A stretch of DNA of 47,154 bases from Alphaproteobacteria bacterium (GCA_017457005.1 JAFTII010000036.1:1-47154); one strand, 5' to 3'; shown: positions 21,440 to 30,960, counted from the stretch's first letter. The notes: generated by a model from the letters alone, not told the origin. Made by a program: numbers and translations.

Positions 21440-24058
21440 ATGGCAAAAAAAGAAACCGTTACATCATCTTTAAATGAGACCAAGACCATTGATGATTTAA
21501 ACATTGTGATTGACAGAGTTAAAACCGCTCAAGAAGTATTTTCCACTTACTCACAAGAGCAAGTTGACCGTATTTTTTCTGCAATGGCACTGGCCGCCAA
21601 TAATGCTCGTATTCCTTTAGCCAAAATGGCAGTTGAAGAAACCGGAATGGGTATTTTGGAAGACAAAGTTATCAAAAATCACTTTGCCGCAGAAGAAATT
21701 TATAACAAATACCGCCACTCCAAAACTTGCGGAATAATTGAAAAAGATGATACAAACGGTTACACCAAACTTGCCGAACCTTTGGGAGTTATAGCCGGAG
21801 TAATACCCACCACCAACCCTACCTCTACAACTATTTTTAAGGCTCTGATAGCAATAAAAACCCGCAACGGAATAATATTTTCTCCGCATCCGCGAGCCAA
21901 AAAATCTACAATAGCTACAGCCAAGCTGATGTTAGAAGCCGCAGTTCAAGCCGGCGCTCCTCAACATATCATTGCTTGGATTGATGAACCTACTATTGAA
22001 ACAACTCAACATCTTATGAGTCACGAAGGAATTGCAATGATTTTGGCAACCGGAGGTCCCGGCATGGTCAAAGCTGCATACAGTTCCGGAAAACCGGCTC
22101 TTGGTGTGGGAGCCGGAAATACTCCCGCCATTATTGATGAAACCGCAGACATTAAAATGGCGGTAAGTTCTGTTCTGATGAGTAAAACATTTGATAACGG
22201 TATGATTTGCGCTTCTGAGCAATCAGTCATCGTTCATAAAGACATCTATGATGAAGTAAAAAAAGAATTCACTTATCGCGGCGCATATATACTTAATAAA
22301 AAAGAAAAAGAAAAATTAGCTAAAATCATAATTCAAAACGGCAAATTGAATACCGCCATTGTTGGGCAACCTGCTCATAAAATTGCCCGTTTGGCCGGAA
22401 TTAACGTTGCGGAAGAAACTAAAGTTCTGATCGGAGAAGTATCCGAAATCGGTCCGAAAGAAGAGTTTTCTTACGAAAAACTATCTCCGGTTTTGGCAAT
22501 GTACAAAGCAGAAAGTTTTGAACAAGCAGTTTCAGATGCCGCTGAACTGATTTATTTTGCCGGCAGAGGACATACTTCTGTTCTTTACACTGCCGAGCAT
22601 AATCGCGATCGTATCAATCATTTTAGTGACCAACTGGATACCGGACGTATTTTAATCAATACACCGGCTTCTCAAGGAGGTATAGGAGATTTATATAACT
22701 TCAGACTTGATCCGTCATTAACTTTAGGTTGCGGCTCTTGGGGCGGAAATGCAGCCAGTGAAAACGTAGGAGTAAAACATTTGGTTAACATCAAAACTGT
22801 TGCGGAAAGAAGAGATAATATGCTGTGGTTCAGAGTTCCGCCTAAAATTTATTTCAAACAAGGAGCTACAGGTTTTGCATTAAGAGAGCTACAAGGCAAA
22901 AAGAAAGCATTTATTATTACGGACAAACCGTTATTCGGGCTTGGTTATACCGACAAAATAACCAATGTTTTAGATGAATTGGATATTGCTTACCAAATAT
23001 TTTCTAATGTTAATCCGGATCCCGATACCGAAACGATTGAAAATGCACTCAAAATTGTTCGCAACCTTGAACCTGATGTTATCATTGCATTAGGTGGCGG
23101 TTCACCGATGGATGCAGCCAAAATTGTATGGTTAATGTATGAACATCCTGAAGTTTCATTCCATGATTTAGCTATGCGTTTTATGGATATTCGTAAACGT
23201 ATTTGTACTTTCCCGGATTTAGGCAAAAAATCTATGTTAGTTACCATTCCGACCACCTCCGGAACCGGATCAGAAGTAACTCCTTTTGCCGTAATTACAG
23301 ATTCTCAAACCCATATCAAATATCCGATAGCAGACTACGCATTAACTCCTAACATGGCAATTGTTGACCCTGATTTGGTAAAAACCATGCCTAAAGGATT
23401 AGCAGCCGCTTCAGGTATTGACGCCTTAACACACGCCTTAGAAGCTTATGCTTCCGTATTAGCCACTCCGTTTACTAACGGCATGGCTTTGGAAACTTGC
23501 AAAATGATATTTGAAAACTTATCAAAATCCGTAAATTTGGGTACCAATGCTCCGCAAGCGCAAGAAAACATGCACTACGCTGCTACAATGGCAGGAATTT
23601 GCTTTGCACAGTCATTTTTGGGAATATGCCATTCTATGGCCCATAAGTTGGGAAGCGCTTATGGTATTGCGCATGGCATTGCCAATGCATTGTTAATTTG
23701 TCAGGTTATAAAATATAATTCATCAGAAACCCCGACCAAACAAGGAACTTTTTCTCAATATCATTACCCGCAAGCTAAAAAACGTTATGCGGAAATTGCC
23801 GACTATTTGGGACTTGGAGGTAAAAATTATGATGAAAAAGTCAAAAACCTTATTAAAGCGATTCAAAAACTCAAAAAAGAAATAGGAATACCATTATCAA
23901 TCAAAGCTGCCGGTGTTGATGAAGAAACCTTTATGAACGGGTTAGATGAACTGTCCGAACTTGCATTTGATGACCAATGCACGGGAGCAAATCCTCGTTA
24001 TCCGCTGATTAAAGAAATTAAAGAACTATATAAACAAGCTTATTATGGCAAGGTGTAA
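21440..24058 (+). CDS. adhE: bifunctional acetaldehyde-CoA/alcohol dehydrogenase
   Basis: At 872 residues it has the usual AdhE size. The N-terminal half is an acylating aldehyde dehydrogenase, with GAGNTPAIIDETADI and catalytic Cys in FDNGMICASEQS. The C-terminal half is an iron-dependent alcohol dehydrogenase, with ALGGGSPMDAAKIVW, TSGTGSEVTPFAVI and metal-binding His in GICHSMAHKLGSAYGIAHGIANA. It converts acetyl-CoA through acetaldehyde to ethanol, regenerating NAD+ during fermentation, and tends to form spirosomes. AAGGAG precedes the ATG. It is monocistronic with a very strong terminator. Its presence suggests fermentative growth under low oxygen. Confidence 0.97.
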   Translation: MAKKETVTSSLNETKTIDDLNIVIDRVKTAQEVFSTYSQEQVDRIFSAMALAANNARIPLAKMAVEETGMGILEDKVIKNHFAAEEIYNKYRHSKTCGIIEKDDTNGYTKLAEPLGVIAGVIPTTNPTSTTIFKALIAIKTRNGIIFSPHPRAKKSTIATAKLMLEAAVQAGAPQHIIAWIDEPTIETTQHLMSHEGIAMILATGGPGMVKAAYSSGKPALGVGAGNTPAIIDETADIKMAVSSVLMSKTFDNGMICASEQSVIVHKDIYDEVKKEFTYRGAYILNKKEKEKLAKIIIQNGKLNTAIVGQPAHKIARLAGINVAEETKVLIGEVSEIGPKEEFSYEKLSPVLAMYKAESFEQAVSDAAELIYFAGRGHTSVLYTAEHNRDRINHFSDQLDTGRILINTPASQGGIGDLYNFRLDPSLTLGCGSWGGNAASENVGVKHLVNIKTVAERRDNMLWFRVPPKIYFKQGATGFALRELQGKKKAFIITDKPLFGLGYTDKITNVLDELDIAYQIFSNVNPDPDTETIENALKIVRNLEPDVIIALGGGSPMDAAKIVWLMYEHPEVSFHDLAMRFMDIRKRICTFPDLGKKSMLVTIPTTSGTGSEVTPFAVITDSQTHIKYPIADYALTPNMAIVDPDLVKTMPKGLAAASGIDALTHALEAYASVLATPFTNGMALETCKMIFENLSKSVNLGTNAPQAQENMHYAATMAGICFAQSFLGICHSMAHKLGSAYGIAHGIANALLICQVIKYNSSETPTKQGTFSQYHYPQAKKRYAEIADYLGLGGKNYDEKVKNLIKAIQKLKKEIGIPLSIKAAGVDEETFMNGLDELSELAFDDQCTGANPRYPLIKEIKELYKQAYYGKV

Positions 24059-24061
24059 ATA

Positions 24062-24107
24062 AAAAGAAGTCCTGAAAATTACAAATGTAATTTTCAGGAC
24101 TTCTTTT
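24062..24107. terminator. strong terminator after adhE, 21-bp perfect stem
   Basis: The arms 24062-24082 and 24087-24107 pair perfectly around the loop AAAT. It serves adhE and, in reverse, the 24106-24504 gene, whose stop codon lies at its edge. Confidence 0.92.
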
Positions 24108-24504
24108 ATAGACTTCTAGTTATTAAGTTTCCTATTGCAGGAAACGCAAAAAATGTGAAAAGAAATAACGAGCGGTATAGCTCGTTTCCTTCCTCAAGAA
24201 GGAACAGTGCCATGCTTTTGTCAACAAACAAGGACAATATTATCTCAACCCCAAGAATTAAAAATATTTCAGCAAAAAACCAATACCAGTATGTAAAGAA
24301 AAACATACCGCAAGATCTGTTTGCTGATATAGCCGCTATGATGATAGCTATTGCAAGAATAATTAAAGTAATTACTGAAGCTATCTTCATTCCTGCAATG
24401 GCTATAGGATGAGGAAATCCAACGACAAAGCAAACTCCAATTATAAACGCTATCATAGCGCCTGTAAACAATGGATTGTACACATTACTTAATGATTTTT
24501 TCAT
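24106..24504 (-). CDS. four-helix membrane protein (132 aa)
   Basis: Four hydrophobic segments are visible at about residues 12-32, 38-60, 66-92 and 108-128, with short charged loops (ANRSCG, DKS, EEGNELYRS). No family was recognised. It lies convergent to adhE and shares its terminator. It could be a small integral membrane protein of unknown use; no transport motif is seen. Confidence 0.65.
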   Translation of the reverse strand: MKKSLSNVYNPLFTGAMIAFIIGVCFVVGFPHPIAIAGMKIASVITLIILAIAIIIAAISANRSCGMFFFTYWYWFFAEIFLILGVEIILSLFVDKSMALFLLEEGNELYRSLFLFTFFAFPAIGNLITRSL

Positions 24505-24680
24505 AATTATAAATAGTTAATAGTTATACTTAATACTTTTTTATTTAATCAATTTGTAACATATATTAGACATAATTACAAGCTTTTTGTGGTTTTTCAA
24601 AATATTGCGCTTTAATTTATTATATAAGTAATAAAAAGTATTTGCATTTTGGATTGGTATGTACACTGTTCTTACAAATA

Positions 24681-24754
24681 TTGTTGCCTCATCCTCTAAT
24701 GGTAGAACAGCAGATTCTGGCTCTGTTAATCGTGATTCTAATCGTGTGAAACAA
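24681..24754 (+). pseudogene. degenerate tRNA-Gln(CUG)-like sequence
   Basis: The stretch resembles tRNA-Gln. CTCTAATGGTAGAACA matches a D-arm and loop. GCAGA-TTCTGGC-TCTGT is a complete anticodon arm with U33 and anticodon CTG (24717-24719). A T-loop-like TTCTAAT is present. The acceptor arms TTGTTGC and GAAACAA pair at six of seven positions. The D-stem and T-stem do not pair, position 57 is not a purine and no CCA follows, so it is probably a pseudo-tRNA or remnant. A 55-codon frame across it is the familiar shadow translation of tRNA-Gln. Confidence 0.5.
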
Positions 24755-24758
24755 ACAA

Positions 24759-24797
24759 CAAAAAAACAGGAACACGTTCATCGTGTTCCTGTTTTTT
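24759..24797 (-). terminator. terminator of the 24778-25083 gene, overlapping its stop
   Basis: AAAACAGGAACACG pairs with CGTGTTCCTGTTTT, flanked by A/T runs. The stop codon of the gene lies in the loop, so translation ends inside the hairpin. Confidence 0.85.
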
Positions 24798-25083
24798 TAT
24801 TACCACATTTCATTTTATAAGCTTGAATAGCTTCATTGACTACTTCTCCATGCCCTCTGTAAAATAGTTCATTATAAGCAGCCATACGAATCTTTAAGCT
24901 ATTATCAGGATTACAGTGTTCAGCTACAAGTTCCTCAAACGAATAAACTCGGAACGCTGCTATCTTCTCATCTTCTTTCTTTTTCTCTACAGAACTCGAT
25001 GTCATAAAATAAAAAATGGTCGGAGAAAAAATTAATACTAATATAAGTATTAGCGAAATCACAATTAAAATTATTGGTCCCAT
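24778..25083 (-). CDS. small single-pass membrane protein (101 aa)
   Basis: One N-terminal hydrophobic segment (residues 3-27) is followed by a charged cytoplasmic part: SSSVEKKKEDEKIAAF, then YSFEELVAEHCNPDNSLKIR and helical KIRMAAYNELFYRGHGEVVNEA. The layout suggests a membrane anchor with a small helical domain. The family is not recognised. It ends inside its terminator hairpin. The neighbouring genes are unrelated. Confidence 0.6.
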   Translation of the reverse strand: MGPIILIVISLILILVLIFSPTIFYFMTSSSVEKKKEDEKIAAFRVYSFEELVAEHCNPDNSLKIRMAAYNELFYRGHGEVVNEAIQAYKMKCGNKKTGTR

Positions 25084-25274
25084 AATATATAATTTAATTT
25101 AATTAATAATTTTATTTTACTGTAAATTACTACATTTGACTTCAAAATTCAAGTTCTAATTTCAACAAAATAAAAGGCTACAAAAAACACTGAATCTTTA
25201 TAAAAAGATGTTGACTTTTTTAGACGTTTTGCAAAAATTCAAAACAACATAATTATACCGGAAAGGAATATTAA

Positions 25275-27029
25275 ATGTATAATATTTTGCCTAACATCAA
25301 TACCCCTGCTGATGTAAAAAAATTAGATAACAATCAATTAGACACTCTCGCAACCGAAATACGCAACGCAATCTTAAACCGTGACAGTATAATTGGCGGA
25401 CACGTCGGACCCAATTTAGGTATAGTAGAAACAACAATCGCATTGCATTATGTGTTTAATTCTCCGACCGATAAAATCGTATGGGATGTTTCGCACCAAT
25501 GCTATCCGCACAAACTTTTAACCGGTAGAAAAGAGGGGTTCATTACTGACGAAGGAATGAAAAAAATTTCCGGTTATACTAATCAGGATGAAAGCGAACA
25601 TGACTTTTTTAAGGTCGGACATACTTCAACATCTGTAAGTTTAGCTTGCGGTTTGGCTAAAGCTCGTGATTTAAAAGGTGAAAAGCACAATGTTATAGCT
25701 GTTATCGGCGATGGTTCACTGTCCGGTGGTGAAGCTTTAGAAGGTCTTAACAACGCTGCTGTCTTGAATTCAAACATCATTATTATTGTAAATGATAACG
25801 AAATGTCCATTGCCGAGAATCAAGGCGGTTTATACACCAACTTACGTTTACTTCGTGAAACCGACGGCATGGCAGAACTTAATATGTTCAAAGCTTTAGG
25901 GTTTGAATATCATTACGTAGCTGATGGTAATTCAACTCAAGATTTGATTAAAGCATTATCTTCCGTAAAAGATACCGATAAACCTACTATTTTGCACATT
26001 CACACTCTTAAAGGAAAAGGCTACAAACCGGCTGAACAAGACAAAGAAACATGGCATTGGAATATCCCATTTAATATTGAAGACGGCAGTCCCAAATGGA
26101 ATATATCCGGCGAAAATATCAATGATTTGACTTATAATTACATTTTGGAAAAAATCAAAAAAGACGATACCATTATTACCATAAATGCCGGAACTCCCGG
26201 TGTATTCGGATTAAATGCCGAAAGGCGTAAAACCTTAGGTAAACATTTTGTTGATGTCGGTATCGCCGAAGAACATGCCGTTGCTTTTGCTTCTGCCTTG
26301 GCTAAAGGTGGAGCAAAACCGATTTATCTGGTCATGAGCTCATTTATTCAACGTACTTACGACCAACTCTCACAAGATTTAGCTCTAAACAATAATCCTG
26401 CCGTAATCTTGGTAGCCTGGGGCGGAATTTCCGGCGCAGATATGACACATTTGTGTTCATTTGATATTTCTATGACAAACAATATTCCGAATTTGGTATA
26501 TCTGGCTCCGACAACAATTGAAGAATATATGGCAATGCTTGATTGGGCAATTGATCAAAACGAGCATCCGGTTATTATCCGTCAACCCAAAGAAATAATT
26601 CACACTTCTTTACCTGTTGACACTGACTACAGCAAACTTAATACTTATAAAGTTGAAAAACAAGGCAACAAAGTAGCAATTATTGCCGAAGGAAGTTTCT
26701 TTAAGCTTGGCAATAGCGTTGTTGAAGAATTAAACAAACATAATATTAATCCGACATTGATAAATCCGCGCTATTTAACAGGTATTGATAAAAAATGTCT
26801 GGAAGACTTGAAAAACAACCACCAATTAGTCATAACTTTGGAAGATGGAGAAATAGATGGTGGGTTTGGTGAAAAAGTAACCCGTTTTTACGCTACAAGC
26901 CAAATGAAAGTATTAAACTACGGATCATTTAAAGAATTTACCGATAGAGCAAATTTGGATGACCTTTACACTCGCTATCATCTAAAACCGGAACTTATCG
27001 TAAAAGATATAATAGATACCTTGCCATAA
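25275..27029 (+). CDS. DXS-like thiamine-diphosphate enzyme
   Basis: The 584-residue protein resembles 1-deoxyxylulose-5-phosphate synthase, which joins pyruvate and glyceraldehyde 3-phosphate. Shared features are GGHVGPNLGIVETTIALHYVF, WDVSHQCYPHKLLTGR, the TPP motif GDGSLSGGEALEGLNNA, NDNEMSIAENQGGL and GIAEEHAVAFASALA with catalytic Glu. It is about 40 residues shorter than usual. The substrate-binding DRAGxxGxDGxTH motif reads AWGGISGADMTH, and YPRG reads RQPKE, so Arg residues that hold the phosphate are missing. It may be a divergent DXS or a related transketolase-like enzyme with another substrate. GGAAAGGA precedes the start. Confidence 0.8.
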   Translation: MYNILPNINTPADVKKLDNNQLDTLATEIRNAILNRDSIIGGHVGPNLGIVETTIALHYVFNSPTDKIVWDVSHQCYPHKLLTGRKEGFITDEGMKKISGYTNQDESEHDFFKVGHTSTSVSLACGLAKARDLKGEKHNVIAVIGDGSLSGGEALEGLNNAAVLNSNIIIIVNDNEMSIAENQGGLYTNLRLLRETDGMAELNMFKALGFEYHYVADGNSTQDLIKALSSVKDTDKPTILHIHTLKGKGYKPAEQDKETWHWNIPFNIEDGSPKWNISGENINDLTYNYILEKIKKDDTIITINAGTPGVFGLNAERRKTLGKHFVDVGIAEEHAVAFASALAKGGAKPIYLVMSSFIQRTYDQLSQDLALNNNPAVILVAWGGISGADMTHLCSFDISMTNNIPNLVYLAPTTIEEYMAMLDWAIDQNEHPVIIRQPKEIIHTSLPVDTDYSKLNTYKVEKQGNKVAIIAEGSFFKLGNSVVEELNKHNINPTLINPRYLTGIDKKCLEDLKNNHQLVITLEDGEIDGGFGEKVTRFYATSQMKVLNYGSFKEFTDRANLDDLYTRYHLKPELIVKDIIDTLP

Positions 27030-27039
27030 AAAGGTATCT
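27014..27039 (+). terminator. hairpin spanning the stop of the DXS-like gene
   Basis: AGATACCTT pairs perfectly with AAGGTATCT around an 8-nt loop containing the TAA. No T-run follows, so it could be a weak terminator or an mRNA end stabiliser. Confidence 0.4.
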
Positions 27040-27092
27040 GCAAATTACAAATTTAAGGTTTATGATATCTGTTTCGTAGTACGGACTTCAAT

Positions 27093-28058
27093 ATGCAAAT
27101 TGATTTATTAAAAACCATCGGTCTATTGCTAATTATATTGGCACATGTAAAACCGGGATATTTGTTAATGCAAATTCGGGCTTTTGACGTACCTTTAATG
27201 ATTTTAATTTCAGGGTATTTAGCACAAGCTTCATACAAACGCGCGCGAACTCCGTTTCAATATTACTTAAAAAGATTCTTAAGGCTTTATATCCCTACGT
27301 TTTTATTTTTGACATTTTTCTTTTTATTTTTTTATCTGACAATAACACCCTACCCTTTTACACCCAAAGTAATTTTTCGCTCTTTTGCTTTGTTATTTTC
27401 CAATACTGTCAACTATGTTTGGATTATAAGAGTTTTTCTATTATGTGCTTTGCTGGTCCCTTTTTTGCTGCACTTGCAAAAGTATATTTTTTCAAAGTCA
27501 GGAATAGTTTGGTTAATAGTCGTCTTTATGTATTATGAATTTAACGTAAGCACACCATCTTTTTCTGAATTATATAAAGAAATAGTATTTTATGGCATTG
27601 GATACGGCTTTGTTTTAATCTTAGGAATGTGGCTGCAATATCTTTCCAAAAAAGATATTTATAAAATCTCTATATTATTTGGATTCATATATTGCTCTAT
27701 TGCCATATATTTATGCTATCAAAACGGTTTCTATATTTCCGTTCAACAATATAAATACCCTCCCCAATTATACTACTTAAGCTATTCCATAAGTATAGGA
27801 TATTTTCTTTTTGCAATAACACGAAAGATTAAATTAAAAAACACATATCCCGTTATTCGTTTTTTTAGCCGATATTCTTTAAGCATCTATTTATGGCATA
27901 TTTTTTACTTATACTTGCTTAAATTTTATAACCTTACAGCTCCGTGGTATCTTATTTATATAGGAATTGTATTTTTCAGTTGTATAACATCATATTTAAT
28001 TAACAAACTTTTTAATAAAATATGCAATCTGACTATAAAATTCCTATTGCCTAAATAA
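27093..28058 (+). CDS. acyltransferase 3 family membrane protein
   Basis: The 321-residue protein has about nine or ten hydrophobic segments and begins MQIDLLKTIGLLLIILAHV, the conserved first helix of acyltransferase family 3 (pattern LRxxAxxxVxxxH). Such proteins transfer acyl groups, often acetyl, to extracellular sugars or lipids. An in-frame stop lies 30 bases upstream, which supports the start. The usual charged N-terminal residues before the first helix are almost absent. It follows the DXS-like gene by 60 bases and may be co-transcribed. The substrate is unknown. Confidence 0.82.
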   Translation: MQIDLLKTIGLLLIILAHVKPGYLLMQIRAFDVPLMILISGYLAQASYKRARTPFQYYLKRFLRLYIPTFLFLTFFFLFFYLTITPYPFTPKVIFRSFALLFSNTVNYVWIIRVFLLCALLVPFLLHLQKYIFSKSGIVWLIVVFMYYEFNVSTPSFSELYKEIVFYGIGYGFVLILGMWLQYLSKKDIYKISILFGFIYCSIAIYLCYQNGFYISVQQYKYPPQLYYLSYSISIGYFLFAITRKIKLKNTYPVIRFFSRYSLSIYLWHIFYLYLLKFYNLTAPWYLIYIGIVFFSCITSYLINKLFNKICNLTIKFLLPK

Positions 28059-28107
28059 TTTGATTATCATATCATAAATTATGTTTTTATAATATGATGG
28101 TAAAAAA

Positions 28108-28596
28108 ATGAAAGTTATCAAGGGTAATTTTTCCGGCAGAACTGTCAGCACCAAGACTGGCAACATTTGTATCTGTTCCTTCATACGATATCACGATATT
28201 TATATCCTTGCCGAAGATATTATCTCGTGCCGAGAAATTATTGGCAACATCAAAGAATTTGCTCTTGCAAAAAGCTTTTACAGATACCTACTTATGCTAT
28301 TGGGACAATCACACAGTGGTATTGCCGGTGTATTGTCCGTAAAATCTGATTTAGACGATTGTACCAACAATATACATATTGCCGAATTGAAATTAAAAAC
28401 CGGCGAAGTATTATTTATAAAATGCGAAAATAATGACGAATTACTTGAGTTATTATATGCTTCTCAACAAGCTATGACTTATCAGACCAACCAAGCTATG
28501 GCAAATAAAATCCCCTTTATCAGAATAAATATCACAAAAAATTTAGGGTGCTTATTATTTATAGCAATCCTTTTTATTCTATTGAGACTTTTATAA
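28108..28596 (+). CDS. hypothetical protein with C-terminal membrane anchor (162 aa)
   Basis: The soluble part includes a beta-rich start (MKVIKGNFSGRTVSTKTGNI) and a segment IAELKLKTGEVLFIKCENNDELLELL. The last 18 residues (CLLFIAILFILLRLL region) are one hydrophobic helix, so it is probably tail-anchored with the domain in the cytoplasm. No family was recognised. It lies 50 bases after the acyltransferase in the same direction, which suggests one transcript. Confidence 0.65.
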   Translation: MKVIKGNFSGRTVSTKTGNICICSFIRYHDIYILAEDIISCREIIGNIKEFALAKSFYRYLLMLLGQSHSGIAGVLSVKSDLDDCTNNIHIAELKLKTGEVLFIKCENNDELLELLYASQQAMTYQTNQAMANKIPFIRINITKNLGCLLFIAILFILLRLL

Positions 28597-28749
28597 TTAA
28601 AGAACCTCCATTGACCATAAAAAAAACGCATATTATCAACTCTTTGTTTTCTTCACAAAAATGTCGCTTGCATATTTTAAAAACCGCTTTAAAATACAAT
28701 AAAGTTCAAATTATAAGCTTCTGATATATACTAAGGACAATTTAATAAC

Positions 28750-29997
28750 ATGACAATATTATTGCAAAACGTAAAATTAAATAACCAAACAACCGATATT
28801 CTTATTTCTGATAATATTTTTAAAAAAATATCACCCAACCAACCGACTACGGCAGATACCGTCATAGATTGCAATAACTTTGCAATTTTACCGGCTTTTT
28901 ATAACACTCACTCTCATGCTCCCATGAGTATTTTTCGTGGTATCAGCGATGATAAAAACTTATTTGACTGGCTAAATAATGATATTTGGCCTCGTGAAGC
29001 AAAACTTACCCCCGAAATGGTATATACTGCAACCAAATTTTCAATCCTGGAGATGATAAAAACCGGTACTGTTTTTTTCTCTGATATGTATTTTTTCTCT
29101 GAAGCCATATTACAAGCCGTAAGCGATATGGGAATAAGAGCTGCGGTATCATTTTGCTCTTGTGACTTGTTTGACAAACAAAAACTACAAACTGAAATAA
29201 AAAAAACCGAACAATTTCTCAATACCCCTAACCCGGCTCCCGAACTAATAAAAAAAGTTTTATCTGTTCACGCAATTTATACTGCCTCTGATGACCTTTT
29301 CCGCTACAATGCAAAACTTGCCGAAGAACTTAATACCAATCTGCACATTCATGCTTGCGAAACACAAAAAGAAGTAGATGACTGTATCTCTAAATACAAT
29401 CACACTCCGATCCAACATCTTGATTACCTCGGAACCTTATCGGATAAAACCACTTTAGCCCATTCTGTTTGGTTAAATGACACGGATATTAATATTTTGG
29501 CAGATAAAAAAACTTGGCTCTGTACTAATCCGACCTCAAATCTGAAATTAGCATCCGGTATTTTTATGTTAAATAAACTTTTAGACAAAGGCTGCCGTAT
29601 TACTCTTGGAACAGATAGCATGGCATCTAATAATAGTCTAAGTATGCTGAGTGAAATGAAGATTTGCGCACTTTTAGCCAAAATTGCCGCTAACGATCCT
29701 ACTGCCGGATCAGCACAAACAATTTTTGAAATTGCCACTCGTAATGGCGCGCAGGCATTTGGTCTAAATGCAGGACACATTACCGAAGGAGCACTTGCTG
29801 ACTGCATATTGGTAGATCTCAATAATCATTTATTGGCTCCAGAGTACAACCTTATATCCAATATCGTATATGCGGCAGACAGCTCTTGTATTGATACCGT
29901 AATTTGCAATGGCAAAATATTAATGCAAAATCATCATATCCCCGGAGAAGAAAAAATTATTGAAGACATAAAAAAACTGAGCAATTTCTTCCGCTAA
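28750..29997 (+). CDS. mtaD: amidohydrolase, MTA/SAH deaminase-like
   Basis: This 415-residue metal-dependent amidohydrolase resembles 5-methylthioadenosine/S-adenosylhomocysteine deaminase. It shows NTHSHAPMSIFRGISDD (HxH metal site with the MSxxRG stretch), NLHIHACETQKEVDDC, TTLAHSVWLND with a metal His, and LGTDSMASNNSLSM with the catalytic Asp. The GHITEGALADCILVDLNNH tail is typical. It would deaminate MTA or SAH in the methionine salvage path. The nearest alternatives are chlorohydrolase or guanine deaminase-like enzymes; the SNNSLSM motif favours MTA/SAH deaminase. It has no operon partner downstream. Confidence 0.85.
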   Translation: MTILLQNVKLNNQTTDILISDNIFKKISPNQPTTADTVIDCNNFAILPAFYNTHSHAPMSIFRGISDDKNLFDWLNNDIWPREAKLTPEMVYTATKFSILEMIKTGTVFFSDMYFFSEAILQAVSDMGIRAAVSFCSCDLFDKQKLQTEIKKTEQFLNTPNPAPELIKKVLSVHAIYTASDDLFRYNAKLAEELNTNLHIHACETQKEVDDCISKYNHTPIQHLDYLGTLSDKTTLAHSVWLNDTDINILADKKTWLCTNPTSNLKLASGIFMLNKLLDKGCRITLGTDSMASNNSLSMLSEMKICALLAKIAANDPTAGSAQTIFEIATRNGAQAFGLNAGHITEGALADCILVDLNNHLLAPEYNLISNIVYAADSSCIDTVICNGKILMQNHHIPGEEKIIEDIKKLSNFFR

Positions 29998-30230
29998 ACA
30001 AAACTCATAAAATTATACAGAAGATATATCTATGATCAAAATTTTCATATTACGGATATCATAGAGTTATATCCTTTATCGTCATACAATTAATAACCGA
30101 ATTTGATGATGTTGTATTTAAGGGATCTGCCGCAGCATACAAATCTAAATATCCTCTAAAACAAAGATACATCATTCTTAGCGGTGCATTTGCTGAATCC
30201 AAAAAAGGTAAAAAATCAGGATTGTATAAA

Positions 30231-30899
30231 ATGTCTGAACAAGAAAAAGTTAAATCTAAAAAACAACCCATAAACAAAAATAATGAAAAAAAACCTATAC
30301 TCGGACATCCTGACTTTACTGTTGACAACAACACTCTGATTCTGGCACGGCAGCGTTGTATAGAAGAAATCAACGGTAAACAGGTCAGAGCAATGTATGC
30401 CAGACTTGCCGCTTTAGGAGCCACAATTGTTGCTAATGAAGCAGATACCCCTTTAGGAAAATACCCTACTGCAAAAATGCAACGTAGCGGACATGCAGTA
30501 ATGTCAGAAACCAAAAAGATGATTCAAATTATTCAAAATAATGTACCTAATCCGCAAGAAGTTATATATGTACCTACTCATGGCAATCCTTCTCAACTAA
30601 TAAATACGGCTAAAGCAATTAAATCTGAAGGAGCAAACCTATATTTCGGTAACAATCTAGATGTCCTGTCTATGCAAAAAGGAAAAACACAAAAAGCAGG
30701 TGAACTTTCTAATGATTTTTGGATTGGAGTATGTGAGGAATCTGATAATACTAACGGAACAAGAACTTACACTTATTCTTTAATAGATGAAAACTTTATT
30801 GTTCATCAAGAACTGCAAAGTATTGAGAAAAAAGTGTATCCCAGATACCATAATTCAAAATACAAACAAGCAACAACTTCTAAAAATCATGGAAGATAA
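30231..30899 (+). CDS. hypothetical protein (222 aa)
   Basis: This is a soluble, Lys/Asn-rich protein with an extended N-terminus (MSEQEKVKSKKQPINKNNEK), then GHPDFTVDNNTLILARQRCI, helical RAMYARLAALGATIV, and YVPTHGNPSQLINTAKAIKS, which looks like part of a nucleotide- or sugar-binding fold. ATG 30231 has CAGGA upstream. The same frame stays open back to 30036 without ATG, GTG or TTG except TTG 30222, and that stretch reads like protein (ITEFDDVVFKGSAAAY). The gene may have lost its original start. The family is not recognised. Confidence 0.6.
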   Translation: MSEQEKVKSKKQPINKNNEKKPILGHPDFTVDNNTLILARQRCIEEINGKQVRAMYARLAALGATIVANEADTPLGKYPTAKMQRSGHAVMSETKKMIQIIQNNVPNPQEVIYVPTHGNPSQLINTAKAIKSEGANLYFGNNLDVLSMQKGKTQKAGELSNDFWIGVCEESDNTNGTRTYTYSLIDENFIVHQELQSIEKKVYPRYHNSKYKQATTSKNHGR

Positions 30900-30922
30900 T
30901 AATAATCTACCAAAGCTAATAA

Positions 30923-30960
30923 AAAAGAGGGACACAATATCTGAACTGTATCCCTCTTTT
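30923..30960. terminator. bidirectional terminator
   Basis: AAAAGAGGGA pairs with TCCCTCTTTT, flanked by A and T runs, between convergent genes. Confidence 0.85.

Noticed and set aside
24660..24824. Small plus-strand frame MYTVLTNIVASSSNGRTADS and onward
   Set aside because: This is the translation of a tRNA-Gln-like sequence and of the following terminator, a familiar false gene.
30059..30514. 151-codon minus-strand frame opposite the 30231 gene
   Set aside because: It is opposite a better-supported plus-strand gene and reads as a Cys/Leu/Ser-rich shadow. No Shine-Dalgarno sequence.
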